A stretch of 64,000 nt of DNA. Origin: a virus. Made by a program: the position numbers and the translations under genes. The notes beneath the pieces were generated by a model. It was not told the origin of the DNA, made no database searches, and was given only the letters and a program-made list of their open reading frames with translations. Shown piece after piece: positions 29,939 through 40,010 of the stretch. Positions within the stretch are counted from its first letter, which is position 1, and each line of letters opens with the position of its first letter. Location of the stretch: IMG/VR virus record IMGVR_UViG_3300046796_000243, positions 1 through 64,000 of that record; one strand, given 5' to 3'.

Positions 29939-31462
29939 ATGGCTGACTGGTATCTCTCGACGGCGGCTCACATGGCGATCCCGATCTGGGTAGCCAATAC
30001 CGCATACACGGTCGGGCAGTTTCTCCGTCCGACGACGCTGTCTTCTTTTCAACAAAACAGAGGCGCGTGGCGTTGCACGACGGCGGGTACGACAGGGGCG
30101 ACCGAACCAAATTTTAACGGCTCTCCTGGTCCCAACGATGTGGTCGCTTCAGGTACGGCGAATTTCACCAACGTCACCGGGGTGGGGACGTATGGCTGGT
30201 CCGCTGCCGCCTACGACATCATGTCGTTGTCTCCGTCCAACTATAATCGTGTGGTTGCGGGGGATCGGGTTTTCGTATCGAGCGACCACAACGAAGCCTA
30301 TGTCGGCACGCCACAGCTGCTGTGGGGGACCAACAACGGCTTCGGCAATGCGCGATTCATTTCGGTCAATCGCGCCGGGTCGGTGCCGCCTGTCGCCGCG
30401 GACGAGCTGGCCGGCGCGTACATGTCCACGACCAGCACCCTGACCTACGACAACTGGATCAATGCGTTCTACCAGGGCATGACTTTCGAGCATATTGGCG
30501 GCAACATCTACTTCGGAGCCAACGGGTCGAAGACAAACTATTTCAAAAATTGCTCGATTTATCCTTCGGTGAACGCCGCCACCAAGTTTCTCAACAATGG
30601 TGCGTGCGGCTTGGTGCTTGAAAACACCACCCTGCGGTTCGGCAACACCGGGCAGGGATTTGGTATCGGCTCCTACCCTTGGGATATTACCTGGCTGGAC
30701 ACGCCTTCCGCCATTGCGGGGTCGAACATCCCCACTTCGTTGTTCACGGAAAACAACGGCACCGGGTACAGTACCGTCAACCTTCGCGGGGTGGATCTCA
30801 GTGCGCTGAACACCACGCTGTTCACGCCCTATCCCAGCGGCATCAATAATTTTTCGAAGATTCTGTTGACCGATTGCAAGATAAATTCTGCGGTTGTCCG
30901 CTTCGCCACGCCGGGCAATACCGGCAGTCCCAATTCCGAAGTCGAGCTGATCAACTGCCATGACGGCACCAACATCATCAACGAGCGGCACAATTGCGCA
31001 GGCGCCGTGACGACGGAGCGAACCACGGTCCTGACCGGCGGACCGACCGACGCCCAGGGCGCGTTCAGCCTGAAGCTGGTGTCGACTACACGTTCGGACA
31101 TCATCGACCATCCCGTTGCCAGTTTCTGGCTCGATATCGAGAACAGCATCATAGGTGTCTCCCGCACGGCAACGGTCGAGATCACTGGAGCCGTGGCGCT
31201 CAACACCGACGAGATCAGGATGGCGGTGCAGTATCTCGGCACGGCAGGATCAGCGCGCACGTCCATCGTCGACACCTGGCGGGCGATCGTCGCCGTTGCC
31301 GCGCATCCAACCTCGTCGGTTACATGGACCAGTGGCGCCGCGACCAAGCAGTATCTGCGCGTGACGTTCACGCCACAGGTAGCGGGGCGGGTGCGGGCGC
31401 GTGTGTATCTCGGCAAGATATCGACTACGGTCTACGTCAATCCACAGATTGCGTTGGCATAG
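29939..31462 (+). CDS. Beta-helix tail fibre / tailspike (507 aa)
   Basis: MADWYLSTAAHMAIPIW opening and Asn/Gly-rich beta-strands (FEHIGGNIYFGANGSKTNYF, GLVLENTTLRFGN) read like a right-handed beta-helix. The C-terminal part (VEITGAVALNTDEIRMAVQY) looks like a beta-sandwich. Likely host-surface binding; no hydrolase motif recognised. Confidence 0.75.
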   Translation: MADWYLSTAAHMAIPIWVANTAYTVGQFLRPTTLSSFQQNRGAWRCTTAGTTGATEPNFNGSPGPNDVVASGTANFTNVTGVGTYGWSAAAYDIMSLSPSNYNRVVAGDRVFVSSDHNEAYVGTPQLLWGTNNGFGNARFISVNRAGSVPPVAADELAGAYMSTTSTLTYDNWINAFYQGMTFEHIGGNIYFGANGSKTNYFKNCSIYPSVNAATKFLNNGACGLVLENTTLRFGNTGQGFGIGSYPWDITWLDTPSAIAGSNIPTSLFTENNGTGYSTVNLRGVDLSALNTTLFTPYPSGINNFSKILLTDCKINSAVVRFATPGNTGSPNSEVELINCHDGTNIINERHNCAGAVTTERTTVLTGGPTDAQGAFSLKLVSTTRSDIIDHPVASFWLDIENSIIGVSRTATVEITGAVALNTDEIRMAVQYLGTAGSARTSIVDTWRAIVAVAAHPTSSVTWTSGAATKQYLRVTFTPQVAGRVRARVYLGKISTTVYVNPQIALA

Positions 31463-31471
31463 GAGCAAACG

Positions 31472-32203
31472 ATGGTTGTTCAATCAGGCACACCAGCTCC
31501 GATCATGACCAAGCCGGTCGTGGTTGTCGGCGGACCGACGGGTCCGTCAGCCGGACCGCAGGGAGCCACCGGTTCGCGGGGCGCGACCGGTTACACCGGG
31601 CCAACCGGCGCGATGGGTCCGTCTGGCGTTGGCCCGACCGGAAACACCGGTCCGCAGGGTGCCGGCGCCTTCACCGGTCCGACCGGCATGACTGGGCCAG
31701 TCGGGGCCGGCGCGCCGGGACCGGTGGGGCCGACCGGCGCGGCCGGGAGTGTCGGTTCGGCGGGACCGCCAGGCAGCAATGCGAGCGGGATCGACAACTA
31801 CAACGGCTATTTCGCCGCCAGCGTTCCCGGCAACGTCTCCACCACGATCAAGGCGATGGGACTGGCCGCGGCCATTACGCCCAACGGCTCCGGCAAGCTC
31901 TTCGTGCTGTTCTCCGGGATGGTGCAGAACTCCACGGCTGCCGGCAACGGCGCCACCATCAACGTCATCTACGGCACCGGTACCGCGCCGGTTAACGGCG
32001 CCACCACCTGGACCGGCGGGCAGCTGAGTATCGGACTGAATTTCATCGCTTCCACCACGGCAGGGAAACAGGGGTTCTGCCTGCATGGCATCGTGTCGCT
32101 CACCGTCGGCACGCCGTACTGGTTTGACATCTCGCTCAGTGCCCTGACGGCCGGTGGTGCTACGGTGTTTGATGTCCACTACACCATATTCGAGTTGGGC
32201 TGA
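31472..32203 (+). CDS. Collagen-like tail fibre 2 (243 aa)
   Basis: N-terminus [15 protein letters not shown], a short collagen tract (about 20-105, [10 protein letters not shown]-type), and a beta C-terminal domain ([18 protein letters not shown]). It shares the PVVVV anchor with fibres 1 and 3. AGGAG precedes the ATG. Trimeric fibre expected. Confidence 0.83.
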   Translation: MVVQSGTPAPIMTKPVVVVGGPTGPSAGPQGATGSRGATGYTGPTGAMGPSGVGPTGNTGPQGAGAFTGPTGMTGPVGAGAPGPVGPTGAAGSVGSAGPPGSNASGIDNYNGYFAASVPGNVSTTIKAMGLAAAITPNGSGKLFVLFSGMVQNSTAAGNGATINVIYGTGTAPVNGATTWTGGQLSIGLNFIASTTAGKQGFCLHGIVSLTVGTPYWFDISLSALTAGGATVFDVHYTIFELG

Positions 32204-33774
32204 TGGCCGATATCCCCGCCGCCCCAATCATGGCTCGACCCGTTGTGGTCGTCTCCGGCCCCGCCGGTCCGACTGGCGTGGGTGGTATTGGTCCGACCGG
32301 TCCCGCCGGGGGACCGACCGGAGCTGCCGGGCCGACGGGAGCGCAGGGTGATGTCGGTAATTACGGGCCAGTAGGCGATACCGGTTATACCGGGCCGCGG
32401 GGGCTGACCGGACCGATCGGGCCGCAGGGGGTGCTGGGTCCGTCCGGGCCAACCGGCTCTCCCGGACAGGCATCGGCGACCGGTGCCACAGGCCCTTTAG
32501 GATTGACGGGGCCGTCGGGTCCGACCGGCGCGCCGGGTTTGGCGTCGGCGACCGGCTCTACCGGGCCAACTGGGGGCGTCGGCGGGGCTGGCCCTCAAGG
32601 ACCAACCGGTAACACCGGGTTCACGGGTCCGCAGGGGCTGCTTGGGCCGTCGGGGCCGACTGGCGTGCAGGGGCTGATCGGCCTGACCGGTCCCTCCGGG
32701 CCGACTGGTGCAATCGGGCCACAGGGCGTGACCGGGGGCACCGGACCCACGGGGGTGACCGGCTTCGGCGCCACCGGGCCGTCCGGGGTGACCGGGATGA
32801 CTGGTCCGCAGGGCCAGGTTGGCAATATCGGCAACGCGGGTCCGACCGGGCCGACCGGGTTGACGGTCATCGGCCCCCAGGGACCGCAGGGAATTGGCGG
32901 CTTCACCGGCTACACCGGACCGACCGGGTTCACGGGTTACACCGGCGCTGCCGGCACCGCGGTGACCACCGGGGCGACGGGACCGACCGGGCCAGGCGTT
33001 GGCGCGACCGGGCCGACCGGGCCGATCGGACCACTGGGCACCGGTCCTACCGGCATCGCCGGTTTCAACGGTGTCGACGGGCCGATCGGGGCAACCGGGG
33101 CAACCGGACGAACTGGGCCATCCGGGGCAACCGGGGCACAGGGCATAACCGGTCCGACCGGCGCCAAGGGTGATATCGGCCCGCTGGGGATCGGTCCAAC
33201 CGGTCACACCGGTCCGAGCGTGACCGGGCCGACCGGCAATACCGGGATCACCGGTCCTGTCGGGCTGACCGGGCCGACAGGTTCGAGCCTGACCGGGCCG
33301 ACGGGGCCAGTAGGTTCGGCATCCACCGGAGCGACCGGGCCGACCGGGATCAGCGGCAACAAGGATGCCTTCCGCGCCAAGATGGCGTCGAACCAGACCA
33401 ACGTGGTCGACAGCGTCAACACCAAGCTGGTGTTCGGCACCAAGGTGTTCGACATCAACAACAAGTATGATTCGACCAACTCACGTTGGACCCCGGCAGC
33501 GGGTGCCGTGATCCTGGGCGCGGCGATCAGCATCCAGGCTACCCTGGCCAAGAACACGCTGCCGCAGGTGCTGATCTACAAGAATGGTACCGTGATCGCA
33601 CAGAACGGTTCAACCACGGTCGCCGGCACCACCAACGCGCAAGTCGGCGTCGTCGACCAGGCCAGTGGCACGGATTATTACGAGTGTTACGCCAACGTGA
33701 ACACGTCCGGCAGCGGCAACGCCACCATCCTGGCGGTCAACTTTGTGACGATGTTCTGGGGAGCGGTGTTCTGA
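32203..33774 (+). CDS. Collagen-like tail fibre 3 with C1q-like head (523 aa)
   Basis: N-terminus [15 protein letters not shown], then the longest collagen tract (about 22-385) of GPTG/GATG/GPQG triplets, and a C-terminal domain ([46 protein letters not shown]) with the look of a C1q/TNF-type jelly roll. Collagen plus C1q is a trimeric receptor-binding architecture. The gene starts on the last base of fibre 2. Confidence 0.85.
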   Translation: MADIPAAPIMARPVVVVSGPAGPTGVGGIGPTGPAGGPTGAAGPTGAQGDVGNYGPVGDTGYTGPRGLTGPIGPQGVLGPSGPTGSPGQASATGATGPLGLTGPSGPTGAPGLASATGSTGPTGGVGGAGPQGPTGNTGFTGPQGLLGPSGPTGVQGLIGLTGPSGPTGAIGPQGVTGGTGPTGVTGFGATGPSGVTGMTGPQGQVGNIGNAGPTGPTGLTVIGPQGPQGIGGFTGYTGPTGFTGYTGAAGTAVTTGATGPTGPGVGATGPTGPIGPLGTGPTGIAGFNGVDGPIGATGATGRTGPSGATGAQGITGPTGAKGDIGPLGIGPTGHTGPSVTGPTGNTGITGPVGLTGPTGSSLTGPTGPVGSASTGATGPTGISGNKDAFRAKMASNQTNVVDSVNTKLVFGTKVFDINNKYDSTNSRWTPAAGAVILGAAISIQATLAKNTLPQVLIYKNGTVIAQNGSTTVAGTTNAQVGVVDQASGTDYYECYANVNTSGSGNATILAVNFVTMFWGAVF

Positions 33775-33899
33775 TGGAAGATGAAATCTGGGTGCCCGAG
33801 GAAAACCGGACTATTGTCATCGTCGGAGACGATTTCGAGATCGAGATACCCGGCGAGGTATGTGTGATCGAGGTACAGGAAGATGGCACTGCTAGGTAG
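33774..33899 (+). CDS. Acidic peptide after fibre 3 (41 aa)
   Basis: [20 protein letters not shown]..., acidic and beta-like, Glu/Val/Ile-rich. The ATG shares a base with the fibre stop, and the next gene starts within its last 17 bases. Possibly a fibre cap or chaperone peptide; function unknown. Confidence 0.55.
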   Translation: MEDEIWVPEENRTIVIVGDDFEIEIPGEVCVIEVQEDGTAR

Positions 33900-34164
33900 C
33901 AAACAACATACCGAAGGCGACAGCAGGCGCTGGACGGTCAAGTACGAGAAATGGTTGGCGAATGGCGCCAATATCGACCAGATCGACGTGCAATCCGATT
34001 CGGTCACCTGTACCGTCGGTACCGCCACCATCCTGGGGCCGGACGTGTATTTTCTGTTGACGGGTGGTGAGCTGAACGAACGTCTGACGGTCACGTTAGT
34101 CATGGCCGACAACCTGGGTAACATCAAACGCGACACGATCGCCTTCACGGTTGTGCCGGCATAG
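33883..34164 (+). CDS. Small beta structural protein (93 aa)
   Basis: The sequence SVTCTVGTATILGPDVYFLL and RLTVTLVMADNLGNIKRDT suggests an Ig-like beta-sandwich, of a kind seen next to phage fibres. It starts MALLGSKQHTEGDSRRW, with AGGAAG before the ATG. Role unknown. Confidence 0.68.
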   Translation: MALLGSKQHTEGDSRRWTVKYEKWLANGANIDQIDVQSDSVTCTVGTATILGPDVYFLLTGGELNERLTVTLVMADNLGNIKRDTIAFTVVPA

Positions 34165-34173
34165 GAGGAGAGC

Positions 34174-34674
34174 ATGAAAGAACGCGCCGAACTGGAATCG
34201 ATGACCAAGGACGAGCTGGTTGCCTACGCCGACGAGCAGGGGATCGAGGTCAGTGCCCACTGGGTCAAGGACGACATCATCAAGGAAATCGTGAAGGGCC
34301 AGAAGGCCGCGGCCAAGGCTGAAGCCAAGGCCGAGCCGGACAAGGCCGATTCAACCAAGCAGCACGAAGCCAACATCGCCAAGTTCGAGGCTGAAACCAC
34401 CGCAGCCATGGAGAACCAGGAGATCGCCAATTTCCACGGTCTGCCGAAGGAAGGCGAGACGCGCGAGCAGCTGCTGGCCCGCATTCGCAAGATGCGTGAG
34501 GCCCCGCCGCCCGAGCCTGAAGCCAAAGTCCATCGTTCCGAGGCGGCGCAGAAGGAATTCGACGCCGAACTGGCGGCGGGCAAGGCCGCGGTGGCCAAGG
34601 CCGAGGAAGCACAGAAGAAATATCAGGAGCACCTGGCAAAGGAAGCCGAGGGGGAAAAAAATCCGGCTGGGTAG
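34174..34674 (+). CDS. SAP/HeH-like domain and long Lys/Ala/Glu helix protein (166 aa)
   Basis: MTKDELVAYADEQGIEVSAH and DDIIKEIVKGQ (10-42) resemble the two-helix SAP/HeH/Rho-N fold. The rest is an Ala/Lys/Glu-rich helix, probably a coiled coil or extended rod (QKKYQEHLAKEAEGEK). Probably virion-associated; GGAGGAG is upstream. Confidence 0.72.
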   Translation: MKERAELESMTKDELVAYADEQGIEVSAHWVKDDIIKEIVKGQKAAAKAEAKAEPDKADSTKQHEANIAKFEAETTAAMENQEIANFHGLPKEGETREQLLARIRKMREAPPPEPEAKVHRSEAAQKEFDAELAAGKAAVAKAEEAQKKYQEHLAKEAEGEKNPAG

Positions 34675-34782
34675 GCCGGTGACTGAGGGTTGGATGGAGC
34701 CTGTGTACCACCCCAACCCCAGCCAGGATCAGGAATTCCCCACGACCGGTTCTACACTGGGCAAGAACAGGACGGGCTATCG

Positions 34783-37071
34783 ATGACTGCTTATAAAATC
34801 GATAAATTCGGGGGGATGTTGCCTGCCTGGCACACGAACCTGCTTCCCGAAGGCCAGGCGGATTATTCCGTCAACGCCTATTTGTTCTCCGGCGCGCTGG
34901 TTGGCTGGCGGCAACCGAAGCTGCTGAAGGCGCTGCAGGATCCGACCGCCAAATATGTCTACCGGGTGCCGAACCGCGACTCCAGCGACAACGGCATCAC
35001 GGCAACCGACTCGCACTGGATGGAATTCCCTGACCCGGACACCACGGTGATGCACTCGCCCGTGGTTCAGGATCAGTGGCAACGCTACTACTGGGCCTCC
35101 TCCTCTGATGTACCAAAGTACAATACCTACGACCGCATCAGGGCGGACCAGCATCCGTGGGTGCTGGGCGTGCCGGCGTCGGGCTGCACGCCCGGTGTCA
35201 CCGTTACCGGTGGCGGCGACACCATGCAGATCGGCAATCCGACGGTGCCGGCGGACGGTGGCGGCGGCTACAGCGATTACCATCCCGGCAACGGACTGTT
35301 CCTGATTCCGATCGTGCCCGACGGTTCGATGCTGGTCACTTCCGTCGGCTTCATGCCGGCGTCGACGGACGCGGCGATGCACTTCCAGGCGGTGGTCTAC
35401 ACCGACCTCAACGGGGCACCGCATACGCTGATCGAAACAGGCGAGGAAGTTACCGGCATCACCGAAGGTTCTTCCGCCACCAGCCTGTTCACCAACGGGC
35501 CTTCGGTAATAGCCAACAAGACGTACTGGATCGGCATCGCGCACGACAACCCGATGAGCGTGATCGTCGCCGACGCACGACTCACCAACGGCGTCATGGG
35601 CAGCAACACCTACTCCAACGATCCGCCAGATCCGGTATCGGCGACCGGGCCGCATCCGGGCTGGCAGATGTGGACCGACATGCTGGGTGCTTCGGTGTTT
35701 GAGGCAAGAGGCTACGTCTACACCTGGGTCACCGAGTATGGCGAGGAGGGTCCGCCGTCGGAGCCGGTGCTGGTCAACGGCTGGTCGAACGCGACCTGGA
35801 CCGTCGAGTGCTTCCAGCCGCTGCCGGAGAACCTTGGCGCGGACTGGCTCGATCCGGTCGACAGCGTGGTCAAACCGGCCAAGCGCAACATCACCACCAC
35901 AAGGCTCTATCGCACCATTTCCAACCAGGCCGGGCAGGGCACCTACTTCTTTGTCGCTGAATTCCCGGTTAGTCAGGCGACCTATGTCGATACCAGGCCG
36001 GATGATGAAGTGGCGATCGAAGCCCAGCTCACGTCCCTGTACTGGTTCGCGCCCCCGGAAGACCTGCAGGCGATCGTGCCGTTCCCGAATGGCATCGCGG
36101 TCGGCTTCCGCAAGAACGAAATCTGGTTCAGCGAGGCCTATCGGCCGCATGCCTGGCCGCCGGGTTACGTCATCACGACCGAATTTCCGATCGTTGGTAT
36201 TGGCGTTTGCGGCCAGGCGATCGTGGCCTGCACGCAAGGAACGCCCTATGTCGCCAACGGCGTCAATCCGGCCTCGATGGCGTTGACCAAGATCAATCTG
36301 GCCGAACCCTGTCTCCATAGGGGATCCATCGTTTCGACGGATACGACCGTACTTTACGTTTCGCAGAACGGCTTGATCCAGGTCAGCCAGTCCGGCGCCG
36401 GCGACAACATGACCGAAGGCTGGATCAGTCGCGAACGCTGGCAGAAGCTGACGCCGCATCTGCGCGTGCGCGCCATCAAGCTGACGTCGGCCTACTTTGC
36501 CTTCGGCGGCGATCCGATTCGCGATGGTTTCACAGTAGAATTATCGGCCGAGGACAAGACCTCCTTCACCATCTGGCCACAGGCGGGCGGGCATCGGCTG
36601 GGCTTCAACAAGCTGACGTCGCCGAACGAGTTCGACATCGACAATGTCGAGGTCGACCCGTGGACCGGCACCGGCCTACTCGTTCAAAATGGCGGTATTT
36701 GGTATTACGACTTCACCGACCAGTCGCCGACCATCGTGCCGTATCGCTGGCGCTCGAAGACCTACCAGCAGCTGGCGCGCAAGAACTTCGAAGCGATCCG
36801 GGTCTGGTTCACGGTGCCGGACACCACGCCGCCGCAAATAACAAGGGATGTCTCCAACCCACAACTGGAGCTGGGCGACAACCAGTATGGCATTGTGCGG
36901 GTGTTCGTCGACGGCGAAATCTGGACCACGCGCGAGATCCGCTCTTCCGGCGAGCTGCTGCGCATCCTTAGCGGCATCAAGGGCGAGCAGTGGCAGTTCG
37001 AGATCGAGGGCCGGGTCAACGTCTCCAATCTGCAGGTCGCAACTTCAGTCAAGGAGCTGGCACAGGTATGA
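34783..37071 (+). CDS. Tail nozzle-like protein (762 aa)
   Basis: Large beta protein. Its opening (YKIDKFGGMLPAWHTNLLPE, then SVNAYLFSGALVGWRQPK) resembles the start of podovirus tail nozzle proteins of the T7 gp12 class, with propeller-like repeats (FPNGIAVGFRKNEIWFSEAY, GLIQVSQSGAGDN). The ATG at 34783 has AGGACGGG upstream; a TTG at 34690 would add an out-of-character N-terminus. It probably closes the short tail tube and carries fibres. Confidence 0.72.
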   Translation: MTAYKIDKFGGMLPAWHTNLLPEGQADYSVNAYLFSGALVGWRQPKLLKALQDPTAKYVYRVPNRDSSDNGITATDSHWMEFPDPDTTVMHSPVVQDQWQRYYWASSSDVPKYNTYDRIRADQHPWVLGVPASGCTPGVTVTGGGDTMQIGNPTVPADGGGGYSDYHPGNGLFLIPIVPDGSMLVTSVGFMPASTDAAMHFQAVVYTDLNGAPHTLIETGEEVTGITEGSSATSLFTNGPSVIANKTYWIGIAHDNPMSVIVADARLTNGVMGSNTYSNDPPDPVSATGPHPGWQMWTDMLGASVFEARGYVYTWVTEYGEEGPPSEPVLVNGWSNATWTVECFQPLPENLGADWLDPVDSVVKPAKRNITTTRLYRTISNQAGQGTYFFVAEFPVSQATYVDTRPDDEVAIEAQLTSLYWFAPPEDLQAIVPFPNGIAVGFRKNEIWFSEAYRPHAWPPGYVITTEFPIVGIGVCGQAIVACTQGTPYVANGVNPASMALTKINLAEPCLHRGSIVSTDTTVLYVSQNGLIQVSQSGAGDNMTEGWISRERWQKLTPHLRVRAIKLTSAYFAFGGDPIRDGFTVELSAEDKTSFTIWPQAGGHRLGFNKLTSPNEFDIDNVEVDPWTGTGLLVQNGGIWYYDFTDQSPTIVPYRWRSKTYQQLARKNFEAIRVWFTVPDTTPPQITRDVSNPQLELGDNQYGIVRVFVDGEIWTTREIRSSGELLRILSGIKGEQWQFEIEGRVNVSNLQVATSVKELAQV

Positions 37072-37451
37072 GCAACGCACCCTTTTGTCCGGTTAGCCGT
37101 AATGGTCCGCTGCAGTCGTCAAAGACGGCGCAACCGCCGGCGGCTACTATTCCGACGATTCCGCCGGCGCACGATCTGCGTTCGGTGATCAACGCCATCA
37201 ACCAGATGAACAGCGTGATCCAGCACATCACGATCGGCGTGCCGGTCATCAACAATATCGGCACCCCCCCGGTGCAGCAGCCGACCTACGGCTATAAGCG
37301 GGTGACCTGGAAAGAGGTGTCGCGCAACTACCAGGAGCAGGAAGTAATCAACCCGGATAACAAGGACCAGAAGATCAAGATCAAGACACTTTCACAGGTC
37401 AACTGGATCGAATCGACTTCCGGGCACCAGCTCACTTACCAGAGTACATAG
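37068..37451 (+). CDS. Tandem-paralogue tail protein A (127 aa)
   Basis: MSNAPFCPVSRNGPLQ followed by IPTIPPAHDLRSVINAINQM is the same plan as the next two genes: a Cys-Pro-x-Ser-Arg N-terminus, then a helix of the DLxSxIxAxN type. A beta C-terminus contains WKEVSRNYQEQE. The ATG overlaps the nozzle stop. Likely a tail adaptor or fibre-base component. Confidence 0.72.
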   Translation: MSNAPFCPVSRNGPLQSSKTAQPPAATIPTIPPAHDLRSVINAINQMNSVIQHITIGVPVINNIGTPPVQQPTYGYKRVTWKEVSRNYQEQEVINPDNKDQKIKIKTLSQVNWIESTSGHQLTYQST

Positions 37452-37453
37452 CC

Positions 37454-37954
37454 ATGCCGACCTATTTTGGCCCGATCGCACCGTACTGCCCGATCAGCCG
37501 GGACTCGCCGCTTGGGCCGGAAACCTGGGCGCCGTCGATCCGCACCGTGATCCCGCGCGCCTACGACCTGGCTTCGGCACTGCTTGCGGTCAACATCGCG
37601 CGCTCTATCGTTACCCAGCTGGTGATCGACAAGGTCATCAACAACGTCCACACCCCGCCGCCGCCGAAGACGGTCAAGAAGACGCGAACCTCGCGCTGGA
37701 AGCAGGGCACACCGGTCAAGCGCAAATACAAATATTACCTGAAGGACGAGAACGGCGAAAAAGACAAGGATAGCTGGGTGATGACGGAGCGGATCGAAAA
37801 CCTGACCTGGACTGATCGGGCCTGGCAGACCTCGCTGAACTTCACCTATGGCGACAAGGGTGACGAGGGCGAACCGGTTGGTGGCGGTGGTGCCGCCACC
37901 GGCGGTGCGGACTTCGATACGGGTGATTTCAATACGGGTGACTTTAGTCAATGA
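37454..37954 (+). CDS. Tandem-paralogue tail protein B (166 aa)
   Basis: IAPYCPISRDSPLG and IPRAYDLASALLAVNIARSI match proteins A and C. The C-terminal half is basic (KQGTPVKRKYKYYLKDENG), then a Gly/Asp-rich tail (FDTGDFNTGDFSQ) that is disordered. Two bases after the preceding stop. Confidence 0.7.
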   Translation: MPTYFGPIAPYCPISRDSPLGPETWAPSIRTVIPRAYDLASALLAVNIARSIVTQLVIDKVINNVHTPPPPKTVKKTRTSRWKQGTPVKRKYKYYLKDENGEKDKDSWVMTERIENLTWTDRAWQTSLNFTYGDKGDEGEPVGGGGAATGGADFDTGDFNTGDFSQ

Positions 37955-38469
37955 ACGCGCCGTTTTGCCCAATCAGTCGAAACCAGCAGCCTACCGGGGG
38001 CGCGCGAACGCCTGCGGCCCTGCTGCCGACGATCCCGATCGCCACTGACCTGCCGTCGATGATCCGCGCCGTCAACATCATGCGCGATATCCTGCGCACG
38101 CTGACGACGTCGCTGACGGTCAACAACATCTGGGAACAGCAATACGGCAACACTTACATCCTGTCGCCCTATCCTGACTGGGCGCAAGTCGGTGCCGACA
38201 ACGTGACGGGGTTCGTCTACTACAAGGCCAAGAATAAGCCGCCCGATCCCGACCAGCGCGCCTACGTCCAGCGCACCAACGCGGTCGAGTTTCGCAATAC
38301 CCAGCGCGGCGAAGATCCGACGTTCTTCTGGCGGCTCAAGAAGCCGCTGGATTCCGAGTACGGCGACAGCAAAGGGGTGACGCCGTTCCAGGAAGATTTC
38401 TTCGAGCGCGTGGTCAACGTGAAGTGGGGCGACGGGCTTGCCGTGGTGTTTTACGATGGGGCTGAATGA
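37951..38469 (+). CDS. Tandem-paralogue tail protein C (172 aa)
   Basis: NAPFCPISRNQQPTGG and IPIATDLPSMIRAVNIMRDI are the third copy of the motif. The C-terminal half (FVYYKAKNKPPDPDQRAYV, RTNAVEFRNTQRGED) is a beta domain. It overlaps B by four bases and the next gene by four. Confidence 0.7.
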   Translation: MNAPFCPISRNQQPTGGARTPAALLPTIPIATDLPSMIRAVNIMRDILRTLTTSLTVNNIWEQQYGNTYILSPYPDWAQVGADNVTGFVYYKAKNKPPDPDQRAYVQRTNAVEFRNTQRGEDPTFFWRLKKPLDSEYGDSKGVTPFQEDFFERVVNVKWGDGLAVVFYDGAE

Positions 38470-40010
38470 TGAGTTATCTGCTGTTGCCCAAAGGACTTGA
38501 TGTCGAGGCAACTGCTGGTGCCAAGGGTCCGATCGGTCCGACGGGGCCGATCGATACGGATGCCGGCGAAACAGAAGCACCGACAGGGCCAACCGCACCG
38601 GATCCTGCTGATCCTGACGGACTCAACAAGGCGACGATCTCGCTGTTTTTTCGGATACCAAGCCGGACTTATGACTTAGGGAAGTCGATTTTACTGTGTG
38701 CCTTTGGCAAAGGGCAGCAGGAAACCCCCTTGACGCCAATCGTAGAAAATCTTCCTGGTCCCGTGACACCTGTTTTTAATTATCCTTACGGCACCCCGGT
38801 AGATCCTGGCCCACTCTGTTTTGCGACCACCGGTTTTACGGAAGGAGAAAAAAGCGATCTACCTCCATGTTCCATTGCCGTGGAATGGACTGAATTCAAT
38901 ACGGCTGTCCTGGTCTTCAATTTCCAAACCAAGGGCATCGCCACCGGAGTCGGGCTTTCTGTTTCCGACAAAACGGCTTCTGAAGTGATGTTTCCCGAGT
39001 GGCCAGCTAATCTAAATGAGCTGCTACAAACCAATGGTTCTGGCTGGATTCGGCAGGACTGGTTCTGGATCGATAAACCCAGCAGCATCGTTATTGCGAT
39101 ATATAATCACGTCGTCCGAGCTTCCGGTCTTTCGGATCTCAGCAACGACGTGCTGAAAGCCAAGCCGGAATTCTATCATGTCAAAACCATACACCCCATC
39201 ACGCCAGATCGCTGGCATCATCTGTTGCTGTCGTTCGATCTGTCGCCTGAAATTGTTACCCGTGGTCCACCGCTTGAAGAGGGTCGTGATGGCCCGATAG
39301 GTAGCGGCTGGGACAATGTCTGGGAGGGTACATATGGATACGCCAAGCTGTGGTACGCGATCGACGACGTCGACTATCGTGGTCGCGCCAAAGAACTAAA
39401 TGATCGCGGCGACGTGCAATATCATTTAGGCCCCTATTGCGTTGATCACGACAGTTCGCTGACAGAATTGCTGATGCTCCGCGGATTCGGAGGAGGCCCC
39501 AAGCCGATGGGCGATCCAAACGGCATCCTGACCAAGGCGGGATGGGAAGTCCCTTATCATGGTTCCTCCGCTACGACCCTTGGCAATCAGCTGCTCATGA
39601 CCCCGGTCTATAATTTTTCCAACAGCACGCTGCCGGTCAAGGATGCCGAGTTGGGGATCCCGTCCATATCGGCTTACGTCGATGAGATTCATGAGGTCGA
39701 TATGGCCGAACTGCAGTTCTTTGCCGGTGTCGCGCTGGACACCGGCAAGGAGTCCAACCGCCGCATCTTCATAACCAAGGACGGCAAGCCGGTGTACGCG
39801 GACCAGAAAGCGGATGCCAACCATCCCAACAGCGGCTCGATCGAGCGGTTGGGCAAGGAGCCGGAGATCTACCTGCACAAGACCAAGAACTGGAAAACCG
39901 GCAAGAACCTGGGCACCGCCGGTGACTTGACGCCGACCGGCAAGATCGATCGGTTCAAGCCCGAGCCGAGCCTGCATGGCGACCAGACGGCCGTCCCGCC
40001 GAACCGTTAA
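38466..40010 (+). CDS. LamG/concanavalin-like tail protein with short collagen segment (514 aa)
   Basis: The N-terminus has KGPIGPTGPID, a collagen stub. The middle is rich in beta strands (FRIPSRTYDLGKSILLCAF, HVKTIHPITPDRWHHLLLSF) with the WHHLLLSFD motif typical of LamG-like sandwich domains. The stop codon lies in the promoter-like motif at 40006. Carbohydrate recognition or fibre attachment is likely. Confidence 0.72.
   Translation: MMSYLLLPKGLDVEATAGAKGPIGPTGPIDTDAGETEAPTGPTAPDPADPDGLNKATISLFFRIPSRTYDLGKSILLCAFGKGQQETPLTPIVENLPGPVTPVFNYPYGTPVDPGPLCFATTGFTEGEKSDLPPCSIAVEWTEFNTAVLVFNFQTKGIATGVGLSVSDKTASEVMFPEWPANLNELLQTNGSGWIRQDWFWIDKPSSIVIAIYNHVVRASGLSDLSNDVLKAKPEFYHVKTIHPITPDRWHHLLLSFDLSPEIVTRGPPLEEGRDGPIGSGWDNVWEGTYGYAKLWYAIDDVDYRGRAKELNDRGDVQYHLGPYCVDHDSSLTELLMLRGFGGGPKPMGDPNGILTKAGWEVPYHGSSATTLGNQLLMTPVYNFSNSTLPVKDAELGIPSISAYVDEIHEVDMAELQFFAGVALDTGKESNRRIFITKDGKPVYADQKADANHPNSGSIERLGKEPEIYLHKTKNWKTGKNLGTAGDLTPTGKIDRFKPEPSLHGDQTAVPPNR

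Noticed and set aside
34777-36459. 560-residue minus-strand open frame
   Set aside because: It is a shadow of the nozzle-like gene, has Arg/Gly/His-rich composition and no recognisable motif.
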